Shown: positions 15,227 through 23,029 of the stretch, one piece after another
How positions within the stretch are numbered: the stretch's first letter is position 1
Layout of the letters: each line of letters starts with the position of its first letter
DNA from: CAUZIR01 sp965250195
Lineage (GTDB): Bacteria > Chloroflexota > Dehalococcoidia > Lucifugimonadales > UBA2962
Assembly (NCBI GenBank): GCA_965250195.1
Contig: OZ252295.1
Coordinates: forward strand, 1,488,001-1,552,000
Direction of reading: 5' to 3'
Length of the DNA: 64,000 nucleotides
Notes under the pieces: model-generated
Seen by the model: the letters and a program-made list of their open reading frames with translations, nothing else
The model's database searches: none
Told to the model about the DNA's origin: nothing
Position numbers and translations under genes: made by a program

Positions 15227-17728
15227 TCACAGCGCGATCAGTTCCGCTTCCCTGGTGGCTGCGTCCAGTTCGTCAAGCTCCGTGTTGAGCTTTAGGCCGA
15301 GCCGTTTGTTGATCGTGTCGTTGACCAGGTCGTTTTGTTCCTCGCGTGGATGGAGGATGGACTGTAGCTCTATGTCGCCTTGGCACTCGCCGTCTCCGCC
15401 CAATTCACCTTTGCGGCACGCGAAGCGGAGGCGGTGTCGGCCCTGAGTCGCCGTCCGGAAAGAGCCGGGATCGAAGTCGGCCGGGTCGATCATTTGCTCG
15501 GACACGAACTCACCCGCGCCAGAGACGTCCAGGCCGATCGCGTGAGCTGACAGGGTGCCGGCGCCGCCGGCCTCTGCGCTGCACACCGGATCGCTTTTCG
15601 ATATGCGCTGAAACATGTCGGCAGCGATGCCCGCGAGCCGAGCCCCGACGCCGAACGCGAAGCCGCCGGTCACCCCGCCTGCGATGTTGCCCATCTCGGC
15701 GTCCTGGAATAACGCCGGCTGGTCCTGCGGCTCTTCTCGCCTCGGCGCATCGTCGGGCACTACCAGAACCAGCTCCAGGTCCTCCGGCTCGGGCCCCGGC
15801 ACTACCACTTCCCACACCAGGCGATCGGAGCCTTGTTCCGGAACTTGCCGGGCGTGTCGGCCAAGCTCGCCGGCTATGAATTTGCGGACCATGCCCTGGT
15901 CCTCTCCGCCGTCGACTGACAACTGGTACTCGTCTCCGGTCAGGCCGATCGAACAGACTTGGACCTCGGAGTCCAGGCCGATCGCCAGTGCGGCCGACGT
16001 CCGGAATGGCCGCCAGCTCCACAGCCGGTCGATGTCTCCCGTTTCGACGTTGCACCAGTCGACCAACTCCGTAGGGTCCGACTGAGCGGCTGTGGCCATT
16101 TGATCTTGCGCCCTCTTGGCCGATTCCCACAGCTCCTCTCTACCCGGCGAGACGTCATCGAAAAACCCTGCCTGTGACGGATGGGGGGCGTCGAACACGG
16201 CTGCGGTGTAAAAGGTCAGCATCGTCGAGACGCGCCGGCCGGATCTGGAGCGGTCGTCGATGTCCCGGAGCATCTGTTCCTGGAAATCGTCCAGCTCACG
16301 CTCGAATAGCCGACCCTGGTTAATCCAGTTCTCGACGGTCATGCCGGGCGTCGCCTTAATGTCTGAAAACGCGATGACGACCTTTGCCAGATCCTCACCG
16401 ATGGCGAGACCCTGGTCACGCTCTCCGGAGCTGGCCAGGGATTCGGCCTGGACCAGCTCGCCGAGACTGCCGAGCAGGCCGTTGAAGACGTTTTTCACGT
16501 TGCCGTCGACCGACTCGAAAAACTTCTCAGCCATTCGCAGGCCGGCGTCGCCGGGGAAGGCGGACACGAATAGGGCCATCGTCACTCGCCTTACGCCCTC
16601 CTGGTTGACCCGCCCGTCCGAGTCGACGAGCTGCGCCTGCTCCTGCTCGGAAAGAGTCGCGAGGAATGACGAGACGAACCCGACGTTGCGTGTTGCCCGG
16701 AGCGCCTTTTCGATTGCTTCACCGTCCAGGACCTGGAGGGCGCCGAGCATCGCTGGCGTGATCTTCTCGGCATCGGTCCGCGCGTTCTCGATCGCCGAGC
16801 TAGAGATCGCCGCTGAGATATTGGCCTCTTGCGCGAACTCCCTGCGGTCGACTGTCGTAAGGCGCTCGCGAACTAGCACGGCTCCCTCGATCGTTGTCAG
16901 GTCGTCGGGGAACATGCCGAACTGCTGGATGCGCCGGCGCAGCTCGTCAGTGTATGTCTGGTAGCTGGGCTCACTTTCAGAGACCGCCCGCTGTAGCGCC
17001 ATGACGCGGCCGTTACCGGACTCGACGATGAGATCTCGGCCGATGATCGGCGCGCCGCGGTCCAAGGTGTGAAAGTCCGTCAAGAGCAGGTCGGCGTCAA
17101 TGTTGCCGGCCATCCTCTCGACCTGGAGCCTGGTTGCCGCCCTGTCTCGTAGCCGCGGCTGGAGATCTGCGGGGAACTCCGGATTAGGGGCGAAGGTGAA
17201 TGGGTCGTGCGAGGTGACGAGCTGGTCGACCGCCACCGCTCGCCATCGAAACTCGTACCTGGTTCCGGTGAGCTGGCCGAGCGCGAAAGTCCTGTCCGAC
17301 ACCGGCAGTGCGTCAATCTCGATCCCGACACAGTCCTCCGTTGGAATCCAACGGCCGAGCGCGTCGCGGCACCGCGAGCCCCATTGGTCCGCATCCGGAC
17401 CCGGCGACGAATCCTCATCTTGGGCGGCCTGAGCGTGGGAGCTGGAAACGTGCGCGAACAGATCAGCGAACCGATCGAGGTTGGCCTGGTCCCGAATCGG
17501 CTTCCCGAGTTTGTCGTTGACCAGGTCGTGCATGGCCACAGCCATATCGACTGCGAAAACCCCGCAGCTCGAACAGCCGGCGTCTCGTATGTTTTCGGCC
17601 CACGAGTGGAGGTTGGCCCACCACACCGAGCCACAGACTTCCGGGATCGAAACGAACTGTTCGCCCAGTTCGTCGGTTTCCCAGGAAACGCTCTCGACGT
17701 CGCTGGCGAGCTGCGCCATCGTGACCAC
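15227..17728 (-). CDS. Large ParB/DdrB-like-domain protein, 833 aa
   Basis: The largest protein of the virion block. Residues ~156-330 match the ParB-superfamily domain seen in DdrB-like mobile-element proteins: an opening strand RYEFRWRAVAVDQL, then IVESGNGRVMALQRA (GNGR at 238-241) and a helical NISAAISSSAIENA part. Such domains can be nucleases, NTPases or DNA-binding modules. A helical middle (330-520) and a C-terminal half with Gly-rich GGVTGGFAFGVGARLAG (~690) follow. A virion-delivered DNA-binding or nuclease protein is possible. Starts at GTG 17728 or ATG 17719. A strict copy of the palindrome lies inside its 5' end. Confidence 0.6.
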   Translation of the reverse strand: MVTMAQLASDVESVSWETDELGEQFVSIPEVCGSVWWANLHSWAENIRDAGCSSCGVFAVDMAVAMHDLVNDKLGKPIRDQANLDRFADLFAHVSSSHAQAAQDEDSSPGPDADQWGSRCRDALGRWIPTEDCVGIEIDALPVSDRTFALGQLTGTRYEFRWRAVAVDQLVTSHDPFTFAPNPEFPADLQPRLRDRAATRLQVERMAGNIDADLLLTDFHTLDRGAPIIGRDLIVESGNGRVMALQRAVSESEPSYQTYTDELRRRIQQFGMFPDDLTTIEGAVLVRERLTTVDRREFAQEANISAAISSSAIENARTDAEKITPAMLGALQVLDGEAIEKALRATRNVGFVSSFLATLSEQEQAQLVDSDGRVNQEGVRRVTMALFVSAFPGDAGLRMAEKFFESVDGNVKNVFNGLLGSLGELVQAESLASSGERDQGLAIGEDLAKVVIAFSDIKATPGMTVENWINQGRLFERELDDFQEQMLRDIDDRSRSGRRVSTMLTFYTAAVFDAPHPSQAGFFDDVSPGREELWESAKRAQDQMATAAQSDPTELVDWCNVETGDIDRLWSWRPFRTSAALAIGLDSEVQVCSIGLTGDEYQLSVDGGEDQGMVRKFIAGELGRHARQVPEQGSDRLVWEVVVPGPEPEDLELVLVVPDDAPRREEPQDQPALFQDAEMGNIAGGVTGGFAFGVGARLAGIAADMFQRISKSDPVCSAEAGGAGTLSAHAIGLDVSGAGEFVSEQMIDPADFDPGSFRTATQGRHRLRFACRKGELGGDGECQGDIELQSILHPREEQNDLVNDTINKRLGLKLNTELDELDAATREAELIAL
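17676..17689. repeat. 14-bp palindrome GTTTCCCAGGAAAC, copy 3
   Basis: Same arms as copies 1 and 2 with central CA. It lies inside the first codons of the 833-aa gene, about 40 bases after its start, where a bound protein could block transcription. Confidence 0.45.
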
Positions 17729-17732
17729 AGGA

Positions 17733-17906
17733 CTACGCTGCTTCCGAAACGCCGCGGCGCTCCAGTTCTGTTTTGGCGAGCTTGGCCAGGCTGATAAGGA
17801 CCGGTTCCGGGATCTCGCCGGCGAACTCCGCCCAGGCTTCGGCCAGCCCCTCCGGACTGATCCCGGTCAGCTTGGCCCGGAGCATCGCTTTTTCGAGGGT
17901 GTTCAC
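17733..17906 (-). CDS. Small helical protein, 57 aa
   Basis: GTG 17906 follows the upstream stop directly (TAATGTG) with AGGT nearby; the stop is four bases before the 833-aa gene. The product is one or two amphipathic helices, Ala/Glu/Leu-rich, no Cys. Tight packing between two genes is the evidence that it is real. Function unknown. Confidence 0.5.
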   Translation of the reverse strand: MNTLEKAMLRAKLTGISPEGLAEAWAEFAGEIPEPVLISLAKLAKTELERRGVSEAA

Positions 17907-17907
17907 A

Positions 17908-18717
17908 TTAGACCTGGAGGCCGGCCATCGTGACGCGGGGTTCGTGCTCCAGCTCGCTGTCCTCGCTTAAAACCCGCCTGACCAGAGCGTTCGATAGCTC
18001 TGCGACGGGAATCTCGTCTATGGTCTGTGGCTGCCCTTCCGGCCCGCCCTTTCCGCTCGCGTCCCATCGCTCGCCTAACGGTTCGGTAGGGTTTGGCCCG
18101 TCGGCGCCACCTCCCTGTCCAACCTTGGCCCTCATGCCGAGCATGTACGCCTCGTGAAGCATGGAAGGGATCTGCGGACCGAGCGGGTTGGTTTGCAGGA
18201 GCGAAGCCGTCTCCGGGTGCTGGTGAAGTAGCGCTCGCATTTGTGTGAGGGGGTCGGGCTTGCCTCTTTCTTGGAGTCGGTCCCATATCGAAAGGCCCTT
18301 GTCGAGCAGGGTTTCGAGGATCTGTGCTCTATTTAGATTCCCCATGATCTGCTGGCCGCCTGTGGGCGCAACCGGCTGAACAACGTTGGCGACACCGGCG
18401 ATCGGCGCTGCCGCCGCACCGGCCTGACCCGGAACGGGCTGCGCGGCATTTTGACCGATCGCCTGGACCGCCATGTTGGCCGCGGCTGTTGCGATCGCGT
18501 TGACGTCGATCACGGCTACGACCTGGTCCCGCACTTGAGCGATAACGCTGTCGAGGACCTTCGGTAGATCCTCCTGCATCATCTTGGCGAGCCTGGCGTC
18601 GACCACGCTGCCGATTACTTCGTCGAACCCTTGATCTCCGGAGGGCCCGCCGCTCTTTCCCTCGCTATCGTCGGGCGGCGGCCCGTCCGAGCCTTCGGGT
18701 GTGTCTGATCCGGCCAT
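17908..18717 (-). CDS. Hypothetical virion-block protein, 269 aa
   Basis: An acidic Gly/Pro/Ser-rich N-terminus (1-30), a helical region (30-95), an Ala/Pro/Gln-rich linker (95-125), further helices (130-190) and a charged tail. There is no membrane segment and no Cys. A helical, low-complexity protein of this size could be a scaffold or assembly factor, but nothing proves it. Three bases separate it from the gene upstream. Confidence 0.45.
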   Translation of the reverse strand: MAGSDTPEGSDGPPPDDSEGKSGGPSGDQGFDEVIGSVVDARLAKMMQEDLPKVLDSVIAQVRDQVVAVIDVNAIATAAANMAVQAIGQNAAQPVPGQAGAAAAPIAGVANVVQPVAPTGGQQIMGNLNRAQILETLLDKGLSIWDRLQERGKPDPLTQMRALLHQHPETASLLQTNPLGPQIPSMLHEAYMLGMRAKVGQGGGADGPNPTEPLGERWDASGKGGPEGQPQTIDEIPVAELSNALVRRVLSEDSELEHEPRVTMAGLQV

Positions 18718-18720
18718 GTC

Positions 18721-19179
18721 TTACCCCGTTGCCGAGCTGATTGATACGCCGGTCGAGCCGGCGTCCTCGACGTCCGGCTTTCCCGCGGCCCGATAGTCGG
18801 TCAGGGCCTCGGCTACCCGGTTGGCCTCCGGCGTGCAGCCGTCCCACTCGGCGGCTTGCGCCATTTCGGCGACAAGATCCCGCCGGGCACGCTGACTGAC
18901 CTCTTGCTCGACGATCCGCCTAGAGGTTCGGCAGGGGTCGCACTCGGCGTTCGAGCACAGGCCGGGGGCGTGCTGGTGCTGTGCGAGGTGCGCCTGAATC
19001 TCAGACGCCAAGGACGGATCGAGCCCCTGTCCCAGCTTCGCCGTCGACGCCATTTCGTTGTGGGCGTCCATGAGGGAAACCAGGACGTCGTTGATGACCC
19101 CCGCGGCTTTCGACTCCTTTTCCGCCTCCTCCATTACCACCTTCTGCTCGTCCGTGAACGCCAGCTTTGTCGTGTCCAT
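18721..19179 (-). CDS. Helical protein with Cys cluster, 152 aa
   Basis: ATG 19179 has GGGAGGTAACAGGCG before it, related to the AGGTAACGCG context of the + strand genes. The protein is mainly helical; residues ~74-82 hold CSNAECDPC, a likely metal site. Function unknown. Confidence 0.5.
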   Translation of the reverse strand: MDTTKLAFTDEQKVVMEEAEKESKAAGVINDVLVSLMDAHNEMASTAKLGQGLDPSLASEIQAHLAQHQHAPGLCSNAECDPCRTSRRIVEQEVSQRARRDLVAEMAQAAEWDGCTPEANRVAEALTDYRAAGKPDVEDAGSTGVSISSATG

Positions 19180-19375
19180 CGCCTGTTACCTCCCGACCCT
19201 CTTGGGCCAGCTCTGCGCGTGCTGATTCCAGTTCCGGAATCCCATCCCAGTAAAACCGGTGCTTTCCGTTCGGACCCGTGTGCTCAGCGAACCCGTTGCC
19301 CTGTTTCGAGCGCCCCATAACGAAAGGCGCCGGACAAACGGGGCACTGGATTTGGATGGTCGGTTTGTTGCTCAT
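19001..19375 (-). CDS. Zinc-finger protein, frame runs into next gene
   Basis: The first ~60 residues look real: CPVC and then two histidines (EHTGPNGKHRFYWDG) form a C2H2-like finger, followed by a helix. Past 19179 the frame overlaps the next gene for 179 bases and its sequence turns Gly/Arg-rich like an out-of-frame reading. A TAA in another frame at about 19186 would end the protein at ~63 aa if one base were shifted. A frameshift or base error is therefore likely near 19190. ATG 19375 has only a weak ribosome site. It is the first gene of the virion block. Confidence 0.45.
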   Translation of the reverse strand: MSNKPTIQIQCPVCPAPFVMGRSKQGNGFAEHTGPNGKHRFYWDGIPELESARAELAQEGREVTGDGHDKAGVHGRAEGGNGGGGKGVESRGGHQRRPGFPHGRPQRNGVDGEAGTGARSVLGV

Positions 19376-19435
19376 TCCAAAAAAAAACGGCTACAGATCC
19401 CGCGTCGACATCAACGCAGGTCCGCAACCTGTATT

Positions 19436-19466
19436 TACCGTGGCAAAGATCGCTTCGCACTGTCAA
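19436..19466 (-). promoter_or_regulatory. 31-nt TTGACA motif, copy B
   Basis: Matches copy A at 26 of 31 bases: TTGACA, 17 variable bases ending ATCTTTG, then CCACGGTA. It lies about 60 bases upstream of the first gene of the - strand virion block, a natural place for the main promoter or an activator site. Confidence 0.5.
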
Positions 19467-19717
19467 CCGTGCCTACGCGCGCATAATGCGCACGTAGCTA
19501 GCTACGAAAAGAAAAGGGGCCACAGTCGGTACATGCTTGCCCTGGACCGAATCTCTGGGCCGCGACGACACGGGAGCGATGGGCGATTTGACACGCCAAA
19601 AATGCGCTCTGTAAGGTAGGGGGCAACTAAATAGGTGGGGCCGCCGCCGCGGTGAACGACGACGGCCCCTGCACACACCTGAATTGACCAGGCGAGTGCG
19701 GCGTCATCGTAGCAGTA

Positions 19718-19747
19718 GAGGCCCGCTCACCCGAGCGGGCCTCTTTT
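19718..19747 (+). terminator. Intrinsic terminator before the integrase
   Basis: An 11-bp stem GAGGCCCGCTC/GAGCGGGCCTC with a 4-nt loop, then TTTT on the + strand. No + strand gene ends just upstream, so it stops either a small RNA or stray transcription entering the integrase gene. Confidence 0.75.
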
Positions 19748-19757
19748 GTTCCTATCG

Positions 19758-19771
19758 GTTTCCCCGGAAAC
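19758..19771. repeat. 14-bp palindrome GTTTCCCCGGAAAC, copy 4
   Basis: The symmetry extends to 18 bp (19756-19773, CGG...CCG). It lies 74 bases upstream of the integrase start and just after the terminator, in the likely integrase promoter. Confidence 0.5.
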
Positions 19772-19844
19772 CGTGGGCCTATTGGCCGGTGCTGCCCGCG
19801 ACCCGTTCCTGTTCTCGTTTAGGTGGGGGGAATAGGAGGACGGA

Positions 19845-21074
19845 ATGTGCTGCGCTTGCATCGACCACCATCAGTGTGGGGGAGAGACAATGAACGCCGG
19901 GAACCTGAACTCATCGGATCTGTACGACGCCTTCGTGGCGGCCAAGCTGGCGTCCGGCCGGGCGCCGGCCACCATCGACTCATATCACTGGCGGGTAAAG
20001 CCTTTCGTCGACGAATACCCTCTCCTGCCGGTCGACGCGGAGACGGTCGAGAAATACATGAAGGAACACCAGGGAGGGTCGGACGAGACGGCTGCCACCG
20101 TCTACCGCAAGATCAGGGCCTTCTACAGCTGGTTGGTCAAGCGCCGGTACATCACCGCCGTCCAGGACCCGTTCAAGCAACTCGAAACTCCCAAGATAAA
20201 AAGGAAGGTCCCTCGCATCCTCACGGTTGAGCAGATGCGAAAGGCCGTGGCGGCTTCAAAGCCCGGCATAGAGCGCCGGCTAATCCTGACCTTAGTGGAC
20301 ACCGGCGCTCGCATTGGCGACCTGGTCGGACTGAGCAAGGCAGACGTGGTCGGCAACTCGCTCAGGCTGGGTGGGGTCACCGGAGGTGGCGGGAAAACTG
20401 GCGGCCGCATGGTGCCGATCAGCGCGGTTGCGCGGGCCTACCTGGAATCCTGTGAGACTCTATTCTTATTCCCGAAACATATGAAATTCGGCAACGCTCA
20501 CGTCACTCCAATCGTGGACGAGCCGATGGGCGTTCAGAGCATGAGGCAGGCCGTAGTCCATGTGCTCAAGCGAGCTGGGTTCAAGGGGCCGAAGCTCGGC
20601 CCCCACATGCTCAGGCACAGCTTCGGGACCGCCTATATCGACTCTGGTGGAGACGTGATTAGCCTGTCTCGCATCATGGGCCACACCACGACCCGCATGA
20701 CCGAGCGGTACGTGTCCCTATCGACCGAGAGCCTGCGAGCCAAACACGGAAAGCACTCGCCGTTCAATTCGATGCTGACGATGGAGCCAGCTACCCCCTC
20801 GACTGACCTTGAGCTGGTCACCCTCCAGCTGGAAGTAATCAACCAGCCGCTGTTGAAAGATGGGGGATTGGTGCAAATGCACGTGTCGGCGGATCGCCGG
20901 TCAAATCATGTCTACTACTCCGTCAAAGCCACCGGCGGAGGCCGTCTGCCTACTTGGCGCGTGGCCTCGCTGGGCCCTGATCTCCCCGTCTCAACCTTGG
21001 ATGCTTTTCGGCTGGCGATCGCGAAGGAGAACGATCGTCGCCGAAAACTAGTATTAACCAAGGCCCCGGTGTAG
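19845..21074 (+). CDS. Tyrosine recombinase / integrase
   Basis: A 409-aa enzyme with an N-terminal SAM-like core-binding domain (~20-115) and a complete catalytic domain: R156 (TGARIGD), K184, H254 and R257 (HMLRH), H280 (MGH) and nucleophile Y289. About 110 extra residues follow the catalytic tyrosine; I do not recognise them. It would insert and excise the element at the tRNA-Asp site 36 bases downstream. ATG 19845 has AGGAGG five bases before it. ATG 19890, after GGGGGAGAG, is a second good start that would drop a Cys-rich leader. Integrase-next-to-att is the usual layout. Confidence 0.92.
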   Translation: MCCACIDHHQCGGETMNAGNLNSSDLYDAFVAAKLASGRAPATIDSYHWRVKPFVDEYPLLPVDAETVEKYMKEHQGGSDETAATVYRKIRAFYSWLVKRRYITAVQDPFKQLETPKIKRKVPRILTVEQMRKAVAASKPGIERRLILTLVDTGARIGDLVGLSKADVVGNSLRLGGVTGGGGKTGGRMVPISAVARAYLESCETLFLFPKHMKFGNAHVTPIVDEPMGVQSMRQAVVHVLKRAGFKGPKLGPHMLRHSFGTAYIDSGGDVISLSRIMGHTTTRMTERYVSLSTESLRAKHGKHSPFNSMLTMEPATPSTDLELVTLQLEVINQPLLKDGGLVQMHVSADRRSNHVYYSVKATGGGRLPTWRVASLGPDLPVSTLDAFRLAIAKENDRRRKLVLTKAPV

Positions 21075-21110
21075 GGTCCTGATGTCAAAACCCATATCCA
21101 ACCGTCCTGC

Positions 21111-21187
21111 GGCCTTGCGGCCTAGTGGAGTGACCGTCTGCCCTGTCAAGGCAGAGATCGCCGGTTCGAATCCGGTCGGGGTCGCCA
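21111..21187 (+). tRNA. tRNA-Asp(GTC)-like sequence: intact 3' half, degenerate 5' half (attR)
   Basis: The 3' half is perfect: anticodon stem CTGCC/GGCAG (21138-21142, 21150-21154), loop with anticodon GTC at 21145-21147, T-arm GCCGG-TTCGAAT-CCGGT, acceptor strand CGGGGTC and encoded CCA. The 5' half has tRNA length, but the acceptor pairs only with three G-U wobbles and the D-stem does not pair. This fits a phage integrated in tRNA-Asp. The chromosome keeps the 3' part on this side, and the intact gene should be at the left junction. A functional but odd tRNA is less likely. Confidence 0.65.
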
Positions 21188-21271
21188 CAAAACCCTCCAC
21201 ATCGACATCCTGTGCCCGGTGCGGGAATGGCGCGGCGTCCACCGTCGGCCCGCGGCGAGCACCCTTTTTGA

Positions 21272-22085
21272 CCAACGGCTGACCCCAAAACACTAAAAGC
21301 CCAGGTCTCTGCGTTTTGGGACGAGCGGCCCTGTGGCAGCTTCGCGTCCGGCCAGCCCGTTGGCGAAGCCCGGTTCTTCGCCGAGGTACGCGGCTGTCGC
21401 GCCGACACTCAAGAATTCGTCTACCGGCTGGTAGATTTTCGAGAATTCGCCGGTAAGCGAATGCTCGAGGTCGGCTGTGGTATGGGGACGGATTTGCTGC
21501 ACGCCGCAAAGCTGGGGGCGAACGTGGTCGGGTTCCACCTGTCACCAAGGAGCGTGGGCCTGGCGCGCAGGCATTTCGCGCTCTCGGGCATAGACGGCCA
21601 GTTCGTCCACGGCGACGCCGAAGGGCTCCCGTTCGGCGACGGGTCGTTCGACGTCGTGTACTCGTTCGGAGTGCTGCACCACACACCTGACACGGAAGGG
21701 GGCAATCAATGAGTGCCTGAGGGTCCTTAGGCCCGGAGGCGAGTTCGTTTTGATGCTCTACAACTCCAACTCGTGGCTAACGGTCGTTGAGCCGTACCTC
21801 CAGCTTCTCAAGCGACTCGTGTTCCGGGGACAAAACGTTGGCGAGATGAAACGGGACGAGATCGCCCGCAAGTACGACGGCGAAAACAACCCCCTGGGTA
21901 AGGCATATACCTCAGCCGAAATCAGGGCCATGCTCTCCGGGTTGAGCGACGTGCGACTGAGGCATGGCACACCGCGCCTCAATCGGGGGCGTTCCTTCAT
22001 CGGCCTCTACGAACAGGTTCTCGAGCGCTCCGGCATCAATTCGCGTTTTGGTTTCTGGAGCATCGCTACCGCCCATAAGCCGTGA
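21272..22085 (+). pseudogene. SAM-dependent class I methyltransferase, broken
   Basis: The reading frame opens at 21272 with no ATG, GTG or TTG before the conserved start FWDERPCG, so its beginning appears lost near the att site. Motif I is intact (EVGCGMGTD, from 21464), then HGDAEGLPFGDGSFDVVYS. At the GGGGG run 21698-21702 the frame shifts: dropping one G joins HHTPDTEG to AINECLRVLRPGGEF and continues to 22085. The total length (814 bases) is a multiple of three plus one. It resembles small-molecule methyltransferases of the UbiE type. The G-run could also be a sequencing error, but the missing start suggests real decay. Confidence 0.75.
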
Positions 22086-22130
22086 CCGGGGCCAGAAGTC
22101 GTGCCACGCCCAGTTGAACGCACGCCTGCG

Positions 22131-22159
22131 TTGACCGCGTTTGGGGCCGGTGCTAGGCT
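22131..22159 (+). promoter_or_regulatory. Sigma-70-type promoter upstream of the SDR gene
   Basis: TTGACC (22131-22136), 17-bp spacer, TAGGCT (22154-22159), 45 bases before ATG 22205. Confidence 0.6.
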
Positions 22160-22204
22160 CGCTCGGCGATCCAATGAGGCCAACTTTGATTCGGCGGTGA
22201 AAAA

Positions 22205-23029
22205 ATGCTTCCCGAGTTCAATCTGAAGGGCAAAACGGCCCTTATCACCGGCGGCGGTCGCGGCATAGGCCGCGCCATCGCATTGGTGTTCGCAGAGGCC
22301 GGAGCGGACGTCGCTGTCACGGCCCGGTCGGCGGATCAGGTCGGCTCGGTGGCGGCCGAGATCGAGGCCGCCGGTCGTCGGGGCCTGGGAATCGTATGCG
22401 ATGTGGCCGACTCGGCACAGGTCGATGTCACGGTCGCAAAGGCGACCAGCACATTCGGAAAAATCGACATCCTCGTCAACAACGCCGGCGCGGTCACCGT
22501 CGGCCCGGTCGTGCCCGTGCCCGACGCCCCGGACAACGTCGACTGGCGGTGGCCCGCCGACCAGCGCATGAGCGACGATGCGTTCCGCCAGATAATCACC
22601 ACCAACTTGGAAGGGTCGTTTTACATGGCCAGAGCGGTCGCGCCGCAGATGATCGCGCGGCGCTCCGGCAAGGTCATCAACATCGCCAGCACCAGCGCCA
22701 ACCTGGCGTTCCCGTACGAGGCGGCCTACGCCCCCAGTAAGGCGGCGGTTCAAATGTTGACCAAGGTGCTCGCATTGGAGTGGGGCGCCTACAACGTGAC
22801 CGTCAACGCCATCAGCCCAGGCTGGTTCAAGACGGAGATGACGGAGCCTGGATTCAAGGACCCGGCCATCGCCGAAGCGCGGGTAAAATCGTTGCCCCTG
22901 GGCCGTCTCACCGACCTGCGAGTGCTGGGCTTGCTGGCGGTCTACCTGGCATGTCCGGCGTCCGACTGGATGACGGGCCAGGTCATAGTCCTGGACGGCG
23001 GCGAGTCCGCCATCGCCTACGCCAACTGA
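22205..23029 (+). CDS. Short-chain dehydrogenase/reductase
   Basis: A 274-aa classical SDR. The Rossmann glycine motif TGGGRGIG is at residues 15-22, NNAG near 91, a catalytic Ser in IASTSAN, and YAPSK with catalytic Tyr and Lys. It ends with DWMTGQVIVLDGG as in the 3-oxoacyl-reductase/gluconate-dehydrogenase-like group. It would interconvert an alcohol and a ketone using NAD(P)H in the cytosol; the substrate is not predictable. It has its own promoter and meets the malic enzyme gene tail to tail with no gap. Confidence 0.9.
   Translation: MLPEFNLKGKTALITGGGRGIGRAIALVFAEAGADVAVTARSADQVGSVAAEIEAAGRRGLGIVCDVADSAQVDVTVAKATSTFGKIDILVNNAGAVTVGPVVPVPDAPDNVDWRWPADQRMSDDAFRQIITTNLEGSFYMARAVAPQMIARRSGKVINIASTSANLAFPYEAAYAPSKAAVQMLTKVLALEWGAYNVTVNAISPGWFKTEMTEPGFKDPAIAEARVKSLPLGRLTDLRVLGLLAVYLACPASDWMTGQVIVLDGGESAIAYAN

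Larger units (their letters stand above)
19376..19844. other. 469-base control region between virion block and integrase
   Basis: I see no convincing gene here. It holds copy B of the TTGACA motif (19436-19466), an A-run (19379-19387) that is a T-run upstream of the - strand gene, a + strand terminator (19718-19747) and an extended palindrome (19756-19773). It probably contains the start of the virion transcript on one side and isolates the integrase on the other. Confidence 0.5.
1..21187. mobile_element. Integrated tailless-virus-like element (provirus), left part outside window
   Basis: The block has a primase-helicase, iteron-like repeats and small coupled genes on + (1-7,698). An oppositely oriented block of small putative virion genes, several with membrane segments, follows on - (7,776-19,375). 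A tyrosine recombinase next to a tRNA-Asp-like end closes it. No terminase, portal or tail gene is recognised, so a tailed phage is unlikely. Gene size, overlap style and Cys-rich mini-proteins contrast sharply with the metabolic genes right of 21.2 kb. The right end is placed at the tRNA 3' end. The left end and any packaging ATPase lie outside the window. A plasmid-like integrative element is the alternative, but a capsid-like protein and a holin-like protein favour a virus. Confidence 0.8.

Noticed and set aside
15227..17728. Plasmid-type ParB partition protein
   Set aside because: There is no ParA partner or parS-like array next to it, and the domain resembles DdrB-like members in a virion block.
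19278..19619. + strand frame of 113 codons with cysteines in the control region
   Set aside because: It runs through the TTGACA motif and the first virion gene on the other strand, with no ribosome site.
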